The notes beneath the pieces are model-generated. The model was not told where the DNA came from. It made no database searches and saw only the letters and a program-made list of their open reading frames with translations. Below, one piece after another: positions 35,126 to 46,592 of a stretch of 64,000 nt of DNA (position 1 is its first letter; every line of letters starts with the position of its first letter). The DNA lies in assembly GCA_012184525.1 (NCBI GenBank), contig WOFQ01000005.1, forward strand, positions 992,001 to 1,056,000, given 5' to 3'. Position numbers and translations under genes: made by a program. The DNA comes from Xenoacremonium recifei. Its lineage: Eukaryota > Ascomycota > Sordariomycetes > Hypocreales > Nectriaceae.

Positions 35126-36778
35126 TCACGTGGTAGCCTTCTGCCGTTCGGCCTCAGCTGCCCTTTCGAAGTCGCCGATCATTCTCTCGTAAAGGCGCCA
35201 GGCTCCGTCCTCTTCTTCACTCGTTCCCGTGAAGAACAGTTCAAGATCTGCCCTCGGTTGGAAAAGGGCATCGCGAAGCGATCGTGCCAGACTTGTGAGG
35301 CCCTGGAACTCCGGCTCGAACTCCATTGTGATGTCAACGAAATGGGTGGACTGCATGTCTTTCACCTTCCTCTCAAAAGCATGCTCATTGTCCTGCCACG
35401 CTTGCAACCGGCTTGTGGATGGCGGGTCTTGTCCACCGCCGACGGCCATCCACAAGAAAACGTAGAAGAAGGACTCAAGGTCGTGCCTATACGTGTGTCT
35501 GTCGCCTCCTAGCAGCCCGATTGCTACAAATGGCCGCGTACCTCGAGTTCCTGCTGGTGCCGCACCTCGAGTCAAGTCCCATGCCAGGTCCAGATCGATG
35601 AGCATACCCCGGGGTTCTCTCGGCTGTGGTGACCTAGTAATCATGATATTGCCTTCGGAGATGTCTCGATGGAGGATATGTCCATCAATGTATAGTGATC
35701 GATGGGCTTCGATGGCATCGCGAAAAGCTTCAAGAAGCTCCAAAACAGAATCGAAGCAATGGAGAGGCTTGCATACCGGAGAGATTGCTAAGCAAGACAA
35801 GGTAAGGTCAGGTGGGTAGCTGACAGAACTGACTCCGTCGGACGGGCTATCGAACCGCAGGCGCAGGCCACAATGGATATCCTGAGTACGGTTCACACAA
35901 CTCTTGCCGGCCACCAATTCCACTACTCCTTTGACTTTACGATCCTTGGAAGCACGAAGGAGTTCCTCTTCGTTGCTTCGATGACCGCGTCTCCAGGAAA
36001 ACTTGAGCACCACGTCGTCATCGGACTCGGGGCGCAAGGCTTTGTAGCAGACGGGGTATGCGTCCAAGACGTCGTCCGGCTTGCAAAGCGGTTCTCCCTC
36101 CAAGTAGAACTTACTTGGCTCAGCTTCCACACCGGCGTCGTCATCCCTGATCTGTACATAGATACCGAGATCGTCGGAGAAGACGAGTGGGTTGATACCC
36201 AGCTTAACGTCGCTCATCATGGCAAACGTAGTAGCAGTGAGAAGGACCCGCCGAGAATCGTGTACACTGAGAGAAGTAGAACCGTAGAAGCCAGTTCGAT
36301 CAAAAATCCAGACCTGGATAAGGGGTCCACAAGTACAGAGACAGTGAAGGAAGAGCCGCGTCGGTTGGCTGTCGAAGACCTGGAAAGCGAGATCGTAAAG
36401 TTCCCAGAACCATGCCGGGGAGTCAGAGGACCGAGCCCGCTGGAAATGGCCGATGGCCTTGACATCGGCCCAAGAGTACTTCTTGCTGGCGGATTCGACG
36501 GGAACCAGGAAGCAATTGCCGTACCTCCCAGGTGCGGGCATTGAGTCTGAACCTGGAGCCCTCGAAACGAACACATTTCGCCCCGTTTCACAGCACGCCG
36601 TCAATCTCGGGAATGCTTGATAAGGCGGCTCGCTGTCCTTGAACATAAGTCCGGGGAGGATAAACACGGGTTCGTCCGTAAAGTATTTCTCCCAAATTCC
36701 ATCGACTTCCTCATAAAAGAACGGTTTAGCCCTCTGAAAGAAGGACCGCTCGGTGGCAGTCTGAAGTGAATTCGCCAT
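35126..36778 (-). CDS. FunK1-type protein kinase
   Basis: A single exon of 550 residues. A kinase-like C-terminal half contains a candidate VLKFSW lysine (Lys259), the catalytic loop HILHRDISEGNIM (His370-Arg371-Asp372, Asn377) and DLD (395-397) where most kinases have DFG, followed by GTRPFVAIGLL and HDLESFFYVFLWM. These are the features of the fungal FunK1 kinases, an expanded family of filamentous fungi and basidiomycetes of largely unknown role. The N-terminal half is the usual poorly conserved extension. It converges on the retroelement relic, a common setting for this rapidly evolving family. Confidence 0.88.
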   Translation of the reverse strand: MANSLQTATERSFFQRAKPFFYEEVDGIWEKYFTDEPVFILPGLMFKDSEPPYQAFPRLTACCETGRNVFVSRAPGSDSMPAPGRYGNCFLVPVESASKKYSWADVKAIGHFQRARSSDSPAWFWELYDLAFQVFDSQPTRLFLHCLCTCGPLIQVWIFDRTGFYGSTSLSVHDSRRVLLTATTFAMMSDVKLGINPLVFSDDLGIYVQIRDDDAGVEAEPSKFYLEGEPLCKPDDVLDAYPVCYKALRPESDDDVVLKFSWRRGHRSNEEELLRASKDRKVKGVVELVAGKSCVNRTQDIHCGLRLRFDSPSDGVSSVSYPPDLTLSCLAISPVCKPLHCFDSVLELLEAFRDAIEAHRSLYIDGHILHRDISEGNIMITRSPQPREPRGMLIDLDLAWDLTRGAAPAGTRGTRPFVAIGLLGGDRHTYRHDLESFFYVFLWMAVGGGQDPPSTSRLQAWQDNEHAFERKVKDMQSTHFVDITMEFEPEFQGLTSLARSLRDALFQPRADLELFFTGTSEEEDGAWRLYERMIGDFERAAEAERQKATT

Positions 36779-38053
36779 TTTGGTAGTGTGTTGTGTATGC
36801 AGAATCTGTATAGGGATGTCTTCGTGTTTGTACCGCCGTAACGACCTGCAGGTTCTGCATTCGTATTAGTATATCCCCTACTTACAGTCCTTGACCGGTA
36901 GAAATACTTACTGTTTAAGCGTGCATTCGACCTCAGATGATGAAGTTAGGTGCGGAACTAAGGTTAAAACCGTACATAGCCAGCCAAGTGAGTACCTCTC
37001 TGGACCGTGTCCGGATGAATCTGTGATGAGAAGGAAGGAGGGAAATGTAGGACCTTAGGAGAAGGATTGCAGCTTCTTTATACGTGCGAGCAATAGGCTC
37101 ATTCAACCCGGATGGCAGGAACGCGCTCGATTTGACGTCTTATATTGAGCCATCACATCTAAAAAAAAAAGTAACTTTGTCTTCGTTCTTTGACTCCGAA
37201 CCAGCTGCTCAATCTTGATCAGCAGATATCAAGGTACGACAGTCAAGATAATGATTCAGTACTACCTTAGCCGTCACAATTCTCAGGTTCAGTTGGCTTT
37301 AAAGAGAGCCTTCACACCGAGAACGAAGTTTACAAATGTTGCGATTGAAAGTTTTATCTTTAACCTCATGTTGGGATAATGAGACCTCTCCTCTTATCTC
37401 ATTCTGACAACTGGAGTAACTTTTATCATACAAACATTGAAAGTGGCTGAGATTTAGAAGCGTCAGCCACAACATAAGGACCGTAAGGTGGAAGAGGAGT
37501 GTGACCAATCGAAAAAACCCCTTAGACTTTGGGTTGCTACATCGGGGCATATCTGTATACAAGACACCCGGCAAAGTTACTTTATTCTTCAGATTCGTAA
37601 GTGGGTCTCACTAGCGGATTGACTCTAACATCTTAAACGCGCAGAAATCAGACTTATGACCCGTGTAAGTTGGGAGCTCTTCTCTCTGGCTTCCCGCACT
37701 TCTTTACAATTCTTTGGATAATCGATCCTCGTCCTTTTCATAGATAAACTCATGATAGTTCGTTGAATTGGCCTTCCTTTTGCATTCAAATCTAAAATTC
37801 CAAGCTATCGGGTGTATAAGTCGTTATGGGGGTTGCAAAAGGGGTTTCCGTTGCTGAAAGTTACTTTGTCATGTGTTGAGGCGCGCCACGTGATAGCCCG
37901 CCCCGCAGTTTTAGATCGCCGGATATCTCGATCAAACACCATCCTAACTTGAACACTACATTCATCCGACACTTTCATCAATGCACAGCACGCGCAAAAC
38001 AGGGCCATTCGGGCAGCCATGCTTGATGTATTGAAGGTGCCATTTCTTCTGCT
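36779..38053. promoter_or_regulatory. Divergent intergenic 1.28 kb
   Basis: Between divergent starts of the FunK1 gene and the zinc-less regulator. AT-rich, with a run of ten A near 37160 and no frame with a recognisable family. Confidence 0.35.
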
Positions 38054-38089
38054 ATGATTTTACCAGGACCACATTCCACCGTCGGAATC

Positions 38090-39896
38090 ATGGAGCTCTC
38101 CTTCGTCCACGTGAGCGGGAAGCCAGAGAAGAGCTCACGCGCCGTGAATAAGATTGTCAGGTCGCATGTGATGCGTACTTACAAACGCCAACAACGCAAG
38201 AAGACCCTGAAACGGGGATTTGGTCAAGAAATTCACACCCGAGTGACTGCGGGAACCCCCGCGACTCCGTACTCAGCTTCATCGATCTCCGGAGACACCT
38301 TTGCGGGCTCTGGCTCGACCCCAAGCGCGTTCGCAGACGAACCGTTAGTCAATGCTTCCTGTGCGAGCCCAGGGAAGCTTCTAGATGTTTCCCACATTCT
38401 TCAGGGTTTTGATGATGGTGGTGAAATGGGATTTGATGAAATTTTTGCTTCCGAGTACAATGACTTCACGTCGATGGACTTGACCACATGGCTTGATGGC
38501 AGTTTGGACCCTTTTTCGTGTCTTCCCATTCAGTCCACGCCCCATGCGCTGGTACTTCTACAACAGAGTAAGCCTTTCGTCTCCCATACCGTAGGGGATA
38601 CCTGCATCCTCTGTCATTTGCTGATTGATCTGCCTCGTTAACTCCTCTGGTACTTAGATGCTTCTAGAACAATCCGCACTTCGGTTCACGCAGACCCTGA
38701 TAATCTGTGGAGACATACATGCAGTAGCAATCCTGCATGGCTTTTCATGACCATGTTTTACGCGGCATCACGTTTTGCCGATACGTCGAGACCAAAGCCT
38801 GTAGAGGACACAGATTATCTGGTACAATCAATATCAGCTGTCAATGAAACCATCTCCAAGTCGCCTGGCTGCGTTGATGATTCAACCATTGCAACGGTCG
38901 CTTGTCTTGCGAACATCGAGGTTGGTTATAACCTGTTGTTTGTCATTCGATTATTAACCTCCCGTAGAATCTCAATGGATTCACTTTAGATGCTAGCGTT
39001 CATATATCTGGGTTGATACGCATGGTTCAGTTGAGAGGCGGTCTCGACAAGCTCGGCATGCAAGGTATCTTACGTCGGATGGTTTTGTGGTAATGCTCTT
39101 CCGGTTTAGCAATTCACTATTGGGTCCTAACCAGTGCCAACCTATTAGGTCAGATCTTCTTGCAAGCTCAAGGTTAGAACGGCCACCGTGTTTTCCGTTT
39201 TCGCCGGCCCCCGGGTTACCCGAGCTATCAACATTTACGCCGACAGTCCCGCCTCATGTCTATGAACTCGACCTGAACAAGGAGCTGACCCCCATCACAA
39301 CTATTAAACACGGTATATCGATTTCTCGACTAATGTTATTGCTTCACAAGTTTTCTATGTTTCTTAACTTGACGGGGTTCAGCTCGCTCCCTTGGGAGGC
39401 CAGATATCCCGATCGAGTGTACGAGGTGGAGTACCGCTTCCTACAAGCGCTTTTCGATGATGGAGTTCTAGCGACAGGCAAGGAACCGCTTGCGATTGGC
39501 ACCATGCTGTTTCATGCCGGGCTTTTGTTCATATACACCAACCTGCGAGAGACACCCGTCGGTGGAGCTATCAGAAAGAGGCTACTCTCTCGGCTGAAAG
39601 ATGCTTTGTCCGAGTTCGACTGGCTCTCTTGTGCTCAGAATTACATGGCAGAAATGCTTTGGGCCCTCCTTCTTGGCGCCTCTACAAGCACCGGAGACGA
39701 GAAGAGATTCTTCCTGGATAATCTCGAAATCCTCAGTCTTACACATAACATCCACCAGTGGCATGACGTGAGCAAGTTATTGGAAAAGGCTCCAGCATTG
39801 GAAATTCGTCGTTTAAACATGTGTATGGATGTTTGGGCTGAGCTATCATTAATAGGACTTCGTAGTCCACGAATAATTGAGATAGAGAGTAGTTAA
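38090..39896 (+). CDS. Fungal transcription-factor-domain protein without a zinc cluster (second copy)
   Basis: Four exons, 38090-38567, 38658-38920, 38968-39089 and 39149-39896, introns 90, 47 and 59 nt, give 536 residues; an in-frame ATG at 38054 would add 12. The N-terminus FVHVSGKPEKSSRAVNKIVR followed by basic MRTYKRQQRKK is the zinc-cluster-less layout also seen in the gene at 8325. The central part (AWLFMTMFYAASRF, VACLANIENLNGFTLDASVH, LRGGLDKLGMQGILRRMVLW) matches the fungal regulatory domain and supports each splice choice. Presumably a nuclear protein; DNA binding is uncertain. It converges on the aminotransferase at 39972. Confidence 0.8.
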
Positions 39897-39971
39897 GGTT
39901 AATTGCGAAATAGAGAAGATGAGCTTGAAATCTATTGACCCCAACCCCCCCTCCCCTCGTATGATGTGAGA

Positions 39972-41684
39972 CTATACACTTATAGCAATGCTCAGCCCGT
40001 CGGAAACCTCAATTGATCCATTCCCAACCCTGTTAGAAAGGCCATTGATCTGAATTTGCCGCTCATTATCGATTTTCTTCAATACACTGACGAGGCTGCG
40101 CGCAGGTATGTATCAGCATATGTTGGTTTAGGCATCACGGCACTAATGAACTCTTACCGTTGTAGTCCTTCTTGGAGAACGTCTTTCTCTTGGCTAAAGA
40201 CAAGTCGGAATTGGCCTTCGGTCTCCGCATGCTCTTCACATGGATGAAGACCGACACCACCATCCAACAATTTCTGTGCAAGGACGAAATCTCGATTCTG
40301 GTCGTCCTTTGATGACTCCAGCCATGGCCCCAGGTCGATGAAAACAAAGAAACCCGCGTTGCTAGTTTGACACCATATTTAGACTTCCAACACCCGCATA
40401 ATTAGAAACATTGAAGTCTACGTACCCTTTCTGGTACTTAATGCCGGCGGCATCAAGGAATCTGGCGGTGTACTGTCGAGCTGCGCAGAGCCGTTCCCGA
40501 GATGTCTTGGTGAAGGATGCCACGAAAGCCCGATCTTCTAAAATCGCTGTCCCGATTGCGATAGACATCCCAGAAGGGTTATGAAACCGCATGTTGGCTG
40601 CTACTGCCTTGCGGAGCTGTGAATTCCGGGTGATCAAACTTCCTAAACGAAGTCCTGCCGCGGCGAAGTCCTGATTTTGTCAGCGCGGAGATCTCCTCAT
40701 GATGAGAAGGCGTTGGTCACCTTGCTCATGCCATACAAGACATGTATCCGGTTTTCGTCAACGAGATTCTTACAGTCGATAGACAGTACCGACTCGAAGC
40801 TAACGTCTTCTTCCTCCATACTGTAAGTTGACAGACCATACACTTCATCACTAATAAGATGAAGCTTGTTCTTCTCGCAGAAAGCCATGATCGCTTTCAA
40901 AGTCTCGGCCGGATACGTTCGCCCTGCGCATTCATACAACAGCTCAATCACAATTCTGATTAACTAGCGTAACCAAGGACTCACCTAGAGGATTATTTGG
41001 GTTGACGATGAGAACCGCCTTAATTTGGACTCCTTCCCGTACTGAAGCATCAAGCCTTTCTTGATACTTGGCAATCGCAGCGGGCGAAAACGGATCGACT
41101 CCATTCATGTCGGCATAGACCATCTTGAGGCCTGACGTATTACCGAAATCCAGCTCGAAGCGCCCATACACCGGTCGACTCGTAAGGATGCCGTCGCCGG
41201 GGTTGGCAAGACTGTAGCCGACAAGCTCGTGTATGGCGGTCAGGCCAGAAGCGGTGATGATCTGTTCTGCCTTGACTGGGTCTGCTGGCTCGAAGTATTC
41301 GTTTAAATGGTTGGCCATAGCTGCTGGGAAACGTGGTCCGCCCATCGTACTGAAGCGGTACGTGAAGGCGAGTTGCGGGATAGAGATCTAAAGTAGTATT
41401 AGAACAATGATAGACAGGAACGGACATCAGGGACGGCCGGAAGCCCTTGACTTACATTATCCCGCACATAGTCGTAGAGAACATCATGCATCAGGCACTG
41501 TCGCCTGTGTTAGCTAACAAGTTCATATTTCTATAATTGTACCTAAACATGCGTTCTCAGCTGTAGCAAAAGAGATGACACCTGTAGGATTTATCTCAGC
41601 GTCATATCGGTTATTTCCGCCAGGAGCAAAACGCCATGGTATGTCTTGGCTAGCCGCGGATTTTGCGCCCCGTAGAGACAACAT
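39972..41684 (-). CDS. Class-I/II PLP aminotransferase, ACC-synthase-like
   Basis: Seven exons: 41553-41684, 41456-41497, 40985-41387, 40721-40923, 40426-40670, 40158-40361 and 39972-40095, giving 450 residues. Order of motifs: NRYDAEINPTGVISFATAEN, the loop ITASGLTAIHELVGY, VNPNNPLGRTYP, ISDEVYGLS, and Schiff-base Lys260 in YGMSKDFAAAGLRLG. This is the fold-type I subgroup around 1-aminocyclopropane-1-carboxylate synthase; fungal members are often aminotransferases or beta/gamma-eliminating enzymes of unknown substrate. The first intron uses a GC donor (GCATGT, positions 41552 downward) because no GT donor keeps the conserved frame. It is divergent to the amino acid permease at 42254, so joint amino-acid metabolism is plausible. 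Confidence 0.85.
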
Positions 41685-42253
41685 ATCGTCTGGTCAGTCC
41701 TGCGGAGATATTGTACCTGAAAAGAATATTGGTTCTGGTGTGATGGTCAGTAAGGAAGATAAGAACGGGCGCATCGGAGCGGTTAAAAGCAGGTGGCATA
41801 TGATCAAGTCTGAGAATTGAAATGAGAACGTCGGATCAGAGACCAATTAACCGAGTTCCACATCAATTGGGAAGCTCGTTGGATCTTGACTCGTGATGTT
41901 GAAGGATCACTGTCAGCCCATACCTATTGGGGACAATGCTGGATTTGAGCCCACATCCTTACTCCTCTCAAGCCCACGCTACTCTAGGATCTACTAGGCC
42001 TTATTGGGTCAATGCAGAGATAAGTGAAGAGTCAAACCGGTGATTGAGTTTGATAACATAGCATCGACCTGGATCCATGAGCCGATGGGAGCTGCACGAG
42101 ACCTCTACCCCTCAAAGAGTCGAAAGAGATGGACGGGGATAAATAATCATCATATGGAACCCCCCAGGAGCTCGTGGCACCATGAAGTCAGGCAAAGTCA
42201 TTGCTTTTTTACAACCCGGAGATCCTTCTTGTTAAAAAGACTTGATTCCCACA
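41685..42253. promoter_or_regulatory. Divergent promoter region, aminotransferase and amino acid permease
   Basis: 569 bp between divergent starts. An in-frame TGA precedes the aminotransferase ATG, fixing that start. No repeated operator was recognised. Confidence 0.4.
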
Positions 42254-44103
42254 ATGGCCGACTTTGCCATCCACGATGTAGAGAACCCATCGGACCACGC
42301 CTTGGAGAAACGCATCAACGACCCTATTGACGATGACGGCAAGAACCCCGGACAGGGTCTTTCGACCGAGTTCAGCGAGATCAAGCAGGTGAAGCAGGGG
42401 CTGCATCAACGACATGTTCAGATGATTGCTCTGGCTGGTACCATCGGCACAGGTCTCTTTCTGTCTTCGGGCCAAGCAATTTCTCGAGGCGGTCCCCTCG
42501 GTGCCCTCTTGGGGTATTCTATCATCGGCACTGCAGCGATCAGCGTTGTCTTCGCGGCGGCTGAGATGGGTGCTCTTGTTCCCTTGAATGGAGGCATCAT
42601 CCGATTTGCGGAGCACTTCGTCGATCCCGCTCTCTCCTTTGCCAATGGCTGGAACGAGGTATATGCACACATAGTGTCAGTGCCTTCTGAGATTGCTGCC
42701 GCCGCAGTCATTGTTCGATTCTGGACCACAATCAGTAGTGCGGTCTTCATTACCATATTTGGGGTCCTGATGCTAGCATCCACGCTCGTCTTCGTGCGTA
42801 TGTACGGTGAACTAGAGTATGGCTTCTCGCTGCTTAAGATTGCTCTTGTAGTTGGTATTAACATCATGGTAAGTACAATCTCAAGACAATACCCAAAACT
42901 TCGAGATGCACTAGCTAATTGTCTTATGTAGTCTCTTGTGATTACTTGCGGAGGGGCTCCTGATCACAAGTCAATCGGCTTCAAATACTGGGATAACCCG
43001 GGCCCTTTCGTCCAGTACTTGGGGATCGATGGCGCTCTTGGTCGCTTCCTTGGATTCTGGAGAGTGTTGGACAATGCCTTGTACGCGTATTCTGGCATTG
43101 AAAACTGCACTCTCACCTCAGCTGAGACGCGTTCCCCTCGAACATCTATCCCAATGGCAGCCAAGCGTGTGTTTTGGAAAGTTCTGATCTTTTATGGTTC
43201 GTCAACACCCAAGCTTCAAATAGTTCCTAATGGAGGCCACTTTACTAAACATAATAAACAGTCATTACAATCTTCTTTGTGGGCCTCATCGTTCCGTCGA
43301 ACGATCCCCATCTCCAGCACTCTACTGGAAACGCGTCCCAGTCGCCCTTCGTCATTGCTGCCACGAGGGCTGGAATACACACTGTACCCTCCATCATTAA
43401 TGCAGTGGTATTAACTTCAGCTTGGTCAGCTGGCAATTCGAGTCTTCTCTGGGGCTCTCGTATTCTGTTTGGTATGGCGATGGAGGGACGCGCCCCAAAG
43501 CTGTTCACTAAGACCAATCGCTTCGGAATCCCGCATCTAACTGTGCTCTTCTATGGAGTCTTTATGGGGTTAGCTTACATGTCTCTCTCCAGTTCAGCGG
43601 ATACTGCATTCGACTGGCTCAAAGACCTAGTGTCGATTGCAACTTTGGTGAACTGGACAGTTATCACGGTTGTCTACCTTCGCTTCTTCTATGGATGTAA
43701 GAAGCAAGGGATCTCTCGTCGTGAACTTCCTTGGGCTTCTCCCCTTCAACCCTACTTGGCATGGTGGTCGATCTTTTTGTTTGTTCTACTACTCCTCACC
43801 GGCGGATTTTCAACTTTTATCCATGGACAGTAAGAATCCTATTATCTTAGAGCTGACGAATCTTGATTGTGCGACTGACGATGCTTTGCCAATAGATGGG
43901 ACCCCGAAACTTTCGTGTCCAGTTATATCAATATCCCCATCTTCTTCCTGCTCTACTTTGGTTACAAACTCGTCAAGAGATCGAAAATCATTCCATTGGA
44001 AGAAATTCCGATCCGCCACTACATGCTGATCGCGGAGCAGGAGGAGACAGAAGAAATCAAGCCAAAGAAGGCTTGGCGATGGCTTGGAATTATCTGGTCT
44101 TAA
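42254..44103 (+). CDS. Amino acid permease (APC superfamily, fungal AAT family)
   Basis: Four exons, 42254-42868, 42932-43196, 43262-43829 and 43896-44103, introns 63, 65 and 66 nt, give 551 residues. The N-terminal cytosolic tail ends in VKQGLHQRHVQMIALAGTIG, followed by GTGLFLSSGQAISRGGP, the consensus first helix of yeast-type amino acid permeases. Around 12 hydrophobic segments follow, with ALYAYSGIENCTLTSAETRS and GRAPKLFTKTNRFGIPHLTV as further family blocks. It would import amino acids by proton symport at the plasma membrane. It ends 187 bp before the stop of the convergent SIT-like transporter of the isocyanide cluster. Confidence 0.9.
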
Positions 44104-44289
44104 AGATTTTCAGCCGATTCGGTTCTCTCTTGGATTTATACAGGGCCGAGCTCGATCTGCTTGCTTTGACCTAAAATATGAAGCCATGGGAAAAAACTAG
44201 TTTGGTTTTAGTCTTGATATAATATGGCTATCTACGACGCAATGAATGTAGGCGAAGAGAAATTTCTGGTTGTTGCTTCTTTGTTAAGT

Positions 44290-46068
44290 TTACCAAACAT
44301 GCCCTTTTCCCTGCTTAATCCCAATGATGTTCATATCGCGCCACATGAGAACCCCAATCAGTCCAGCGACCCATACTACTGTCCCTGCCGCCAGCATTCT
44401 CGTCTGCGCATCTCTATAAGCGTGTTGGATCGCCAAACGAGCTGCAGACCCAATTGGATAGGACAGCTGAGTCTGCAAGTCCGCATATATTTGTTCCAAA
44501 TTTGGCAACTCTTCCACTGGAAGATAAGTTCTCAAGTGGTTAGGGAAGATGCTTTGCCAAATGGCAGAGGCAATTGTCAGGCCGATGGCTCCCCCGACAT
44601 TGCCACAAATTGCTAACAATGCCAAGCATACGGCAGCATACTGATGTGAGGTCGCAGCCAGAATCGCAACTTCGTCGCAAACCATAATCGTGCCGGCTCC
44701 GATAGAAATAATAATCTGACAAAGGATAATATAGCCAAGACTACCTTCAGCTTGACAGATATAAATCATGAGAGCCATGCCAAAAATGCTCAAAGGAACT
44801 CCGATGTAAAGGCAGACAGGCCTGAAACGCCCAGTCCAATGAATGAATGTACCTGCAGCAATGGAGCATAGTACCGAGCACACAGTATACGACTGTACGA
44901 TGTAATTAGCATTCTCTATGCTGCATCCGTTGACAACCTGCAGGTACGAGCTGAAGAAGCTATTCCAGCACCAATAGCTAATAAACAGGGTGGCAGATAA
45001 AATGCAAGCACCTAGAACCGATCGGTCAAGGAGCAGAGAAAAGGGAATAAACGTGATTGGGGCGAAGTATCTCTCCCACGCGCCAAATGCGATAACAAGA
45101 ATGATTCCGAGAATCAAGATTCCAGTTATCAGCGGAGAGTCCCAGCCTTTGAGGGCGTACAAGTTGAACGGCATGAGAACCAAAGCAATACCCGTAGATA
45201 GTAAAATAAGGCCAACGGCATCAAACTCCCTGCAGTAGTAGAAGAAGGACTGCCAGGCAGTGCGACCGTGTTCAATCTTATTGTCGTCTCTCGGAACCAA
45301 TCCCAGCTTCTTGGCTTTGATAAAGTTGTTCAATAAGAGACAAAAGAGCGGGAGAGCCACAGACGGCACCAGGATCGTGAAAACACCGAAGGCCCATCGC
45401 CAACCGGGTCCGTTCAGAAATGCTGACGAAATTGGGCCGGCCAGCCAACACGTTATCAAGTTCGGAGAGGTGATGATAGCCGACATCAGACCTCGGTTTC
45501 GTAAGGAAGAGGTATCGGCAACGAAAACAGTCAGACTGTACATGATGCCGTTGTTTCCGATCGTGGACAAGACCTGGGCTATTGCGTAGGCTTGGGCACT
45601 GTTGCAGATCGCCATCATCGCAAGGCCAGCCGTAGCTAACAGGATGCAGGTGAAGAATCCCTGTGGGCGACCGAAAACGTCAAGGATCTTTGCTAGCGTA
45701 AGATTGGTGATGCCGCCGATGATGTTGCTGAGGACGCCGACAGTAGGTGTAAGCGAGTGCATAGCAAAGGCCGAGGTGATGTACGGTGTCAGGATCCCCG
45801 TAGTGTTCGATATAATGCCTTCGACGAAGTAGGTAAGCCAGATAATCACGTAGGCACAGACGAGGGCGCCTGTAGTCCACGCCAGAGTTACTGCCTCCAT
45901 GTCCTGCACGCTAGGTTGGGTCTCGGGATCTGGCGCAGAGTCGCCATTGTCGTCTTTGATGTGTGTGGTGTCAGCATCCTCGCTGCTAAAATCGCCCAGC
46001 AATTCCGCATTCTCATTATCATTCGCAGCGCTGTAGCTAGCGGCATCGGTCTCAGCTGTGAACTGCAT
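44290..46068 (-). CDS. SIT-like MFS transporter A of the isocyanide cluster
   Basis: A single exon of 592 residues from the first true ATG (46068); the frame extends to 46110 only with a TTG. An acidic N-terminus of about 55 residues precedes about 14 membrane segments. SIT-family blocks: VEGIISNTTGILTPYITSAF, SLTPTVGVLSNIIGGITN, VFGRPQGFF, WERYFAPITFIPFSLLLDRS, and IQHAYRDAQTRM near the end. It is clearly closer to the transporter at 56323 (shared FFSS-LQVVN and FIPFSLLLDR stretches, LTPTVG) than to the MirB-like protein at 1601. The family normally carries ferric siderophores; here, next to an isocyanide synthase, it could carry the product or its metal complex. That is inference. Confidence 0.85.
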   Translation of the reverse strand: MQFTAETDAASYSAANDNENAELLGDFSSEDADTTHIKDDNGDSAPDPETQPSVQDMEAVTLAWTTGALVCAYVIIWLTYFVEGIISNTTGILTPYITSAFAMHSLTPTVGVLSNIIGGITNLTLAKILDVFGRPQGFFTCILLATAGLAMMAICNSAQAYAIAQVLSTIGNNGIMYSLTVFVADTSSLRNRGLMSAIITSPNLITCWLAGPISSAFLNGPGWRWAFGVFTILVPSVALPLFCLLLNNFIKAKKLGLVPRDDNKIEHGRTAWQSFFYYCREFDAVGLILLSTGIALVLMPFNLYALKGWDSPLITGILILGIILVIAFGAWERYFAPITFIPFSLLLDRSVLGACILSATLFISYWCWNSFFSSYLQVVNGCSIENANYIVQSYTVCSVLCSIAAGTFIHWTGRFRPVCLYIGVPLSIFGMALMIYICQAEGSLGYIILCQIIISIGAGTIMVCDEVAILAATSHQYAAVCLALLAICGNVGGAIGLTIASAIWQSIFPNHLRTYLPVEELPNLEQIYADLQTQLSYPIGSAARLAIQHAYRDAQTRMLAAGTVVWVAGLIGVLMWRDMNIIGIKQGKGHVW

Positions 46069-46592
46069 AGTCGAGTCGTTCTCGATTGGAAAGACGAAGG
46101 ATTGACACAATAAGCCGGAATTCTATATGCAAAAAAGATGAACAATCATTACGAGACTTCCACGATATGCTGATGGAAAGGTTTGGTTGGGAAAGCACGT
46201 ACAAAGACCTTCGTGCTCGCAGCATTTACGACAGTTGCAAATGCATTTCGTGTGAAAGAGAGGCGGCCCTGGTTAGAGCGATGGGTCGAGAGGAACGTAC
46301 AGTCTAGGTTAACTCCGAGACCACTCGGATACTTGGTAAGATAAACTTGCTCACATTCCTCCGAGGGCCGGGGGCATATGGCGAAGGATAATATGCTCAA
46401 ACGACAGGGGTCCAAACGGCCTCCTGCAAGACTCCACTGACACAAGCGTTGTCCAAACATAGACTCATCCGGCCTACAATATGCCCAAATGTAGACTGTT
46501 TTTGTGTTACCTCGTATTTATAGAAACTATGGAATTCGTCTACCAATCTAGAATCCGGCCCAATGAGAGACCACCGGTCGGTCTGCACAACT
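46069..46592. promoter_or_regulatory. Promoter region of SIT-like transporter A
   Basis: 524 bp between the stop of the hybrid synthase and the transporter start, both on the minus strand. Two near-matches to the yeast Mac1-type copper element TTTGCTCA are seen, CTTGCTCA (46346-46353) and TATGCTCA (46392-46399), each 7 of 8. Significance not assessed. Confidence 0.35.

Noticed and set aside
36217..36591. Open frames on both strands inside the FunK1 gene (including a 223-codon plus-strand frame)
   Set aside because: The kinase motifs on the minus strand explain the region; the other frames lack any domain.
41575..41820. Plus-strand 81-codon frame
   Set aside because: It overlaps the first exon of the ACC-synthase-like gene, whose motifs are unmistakable on the other strand.
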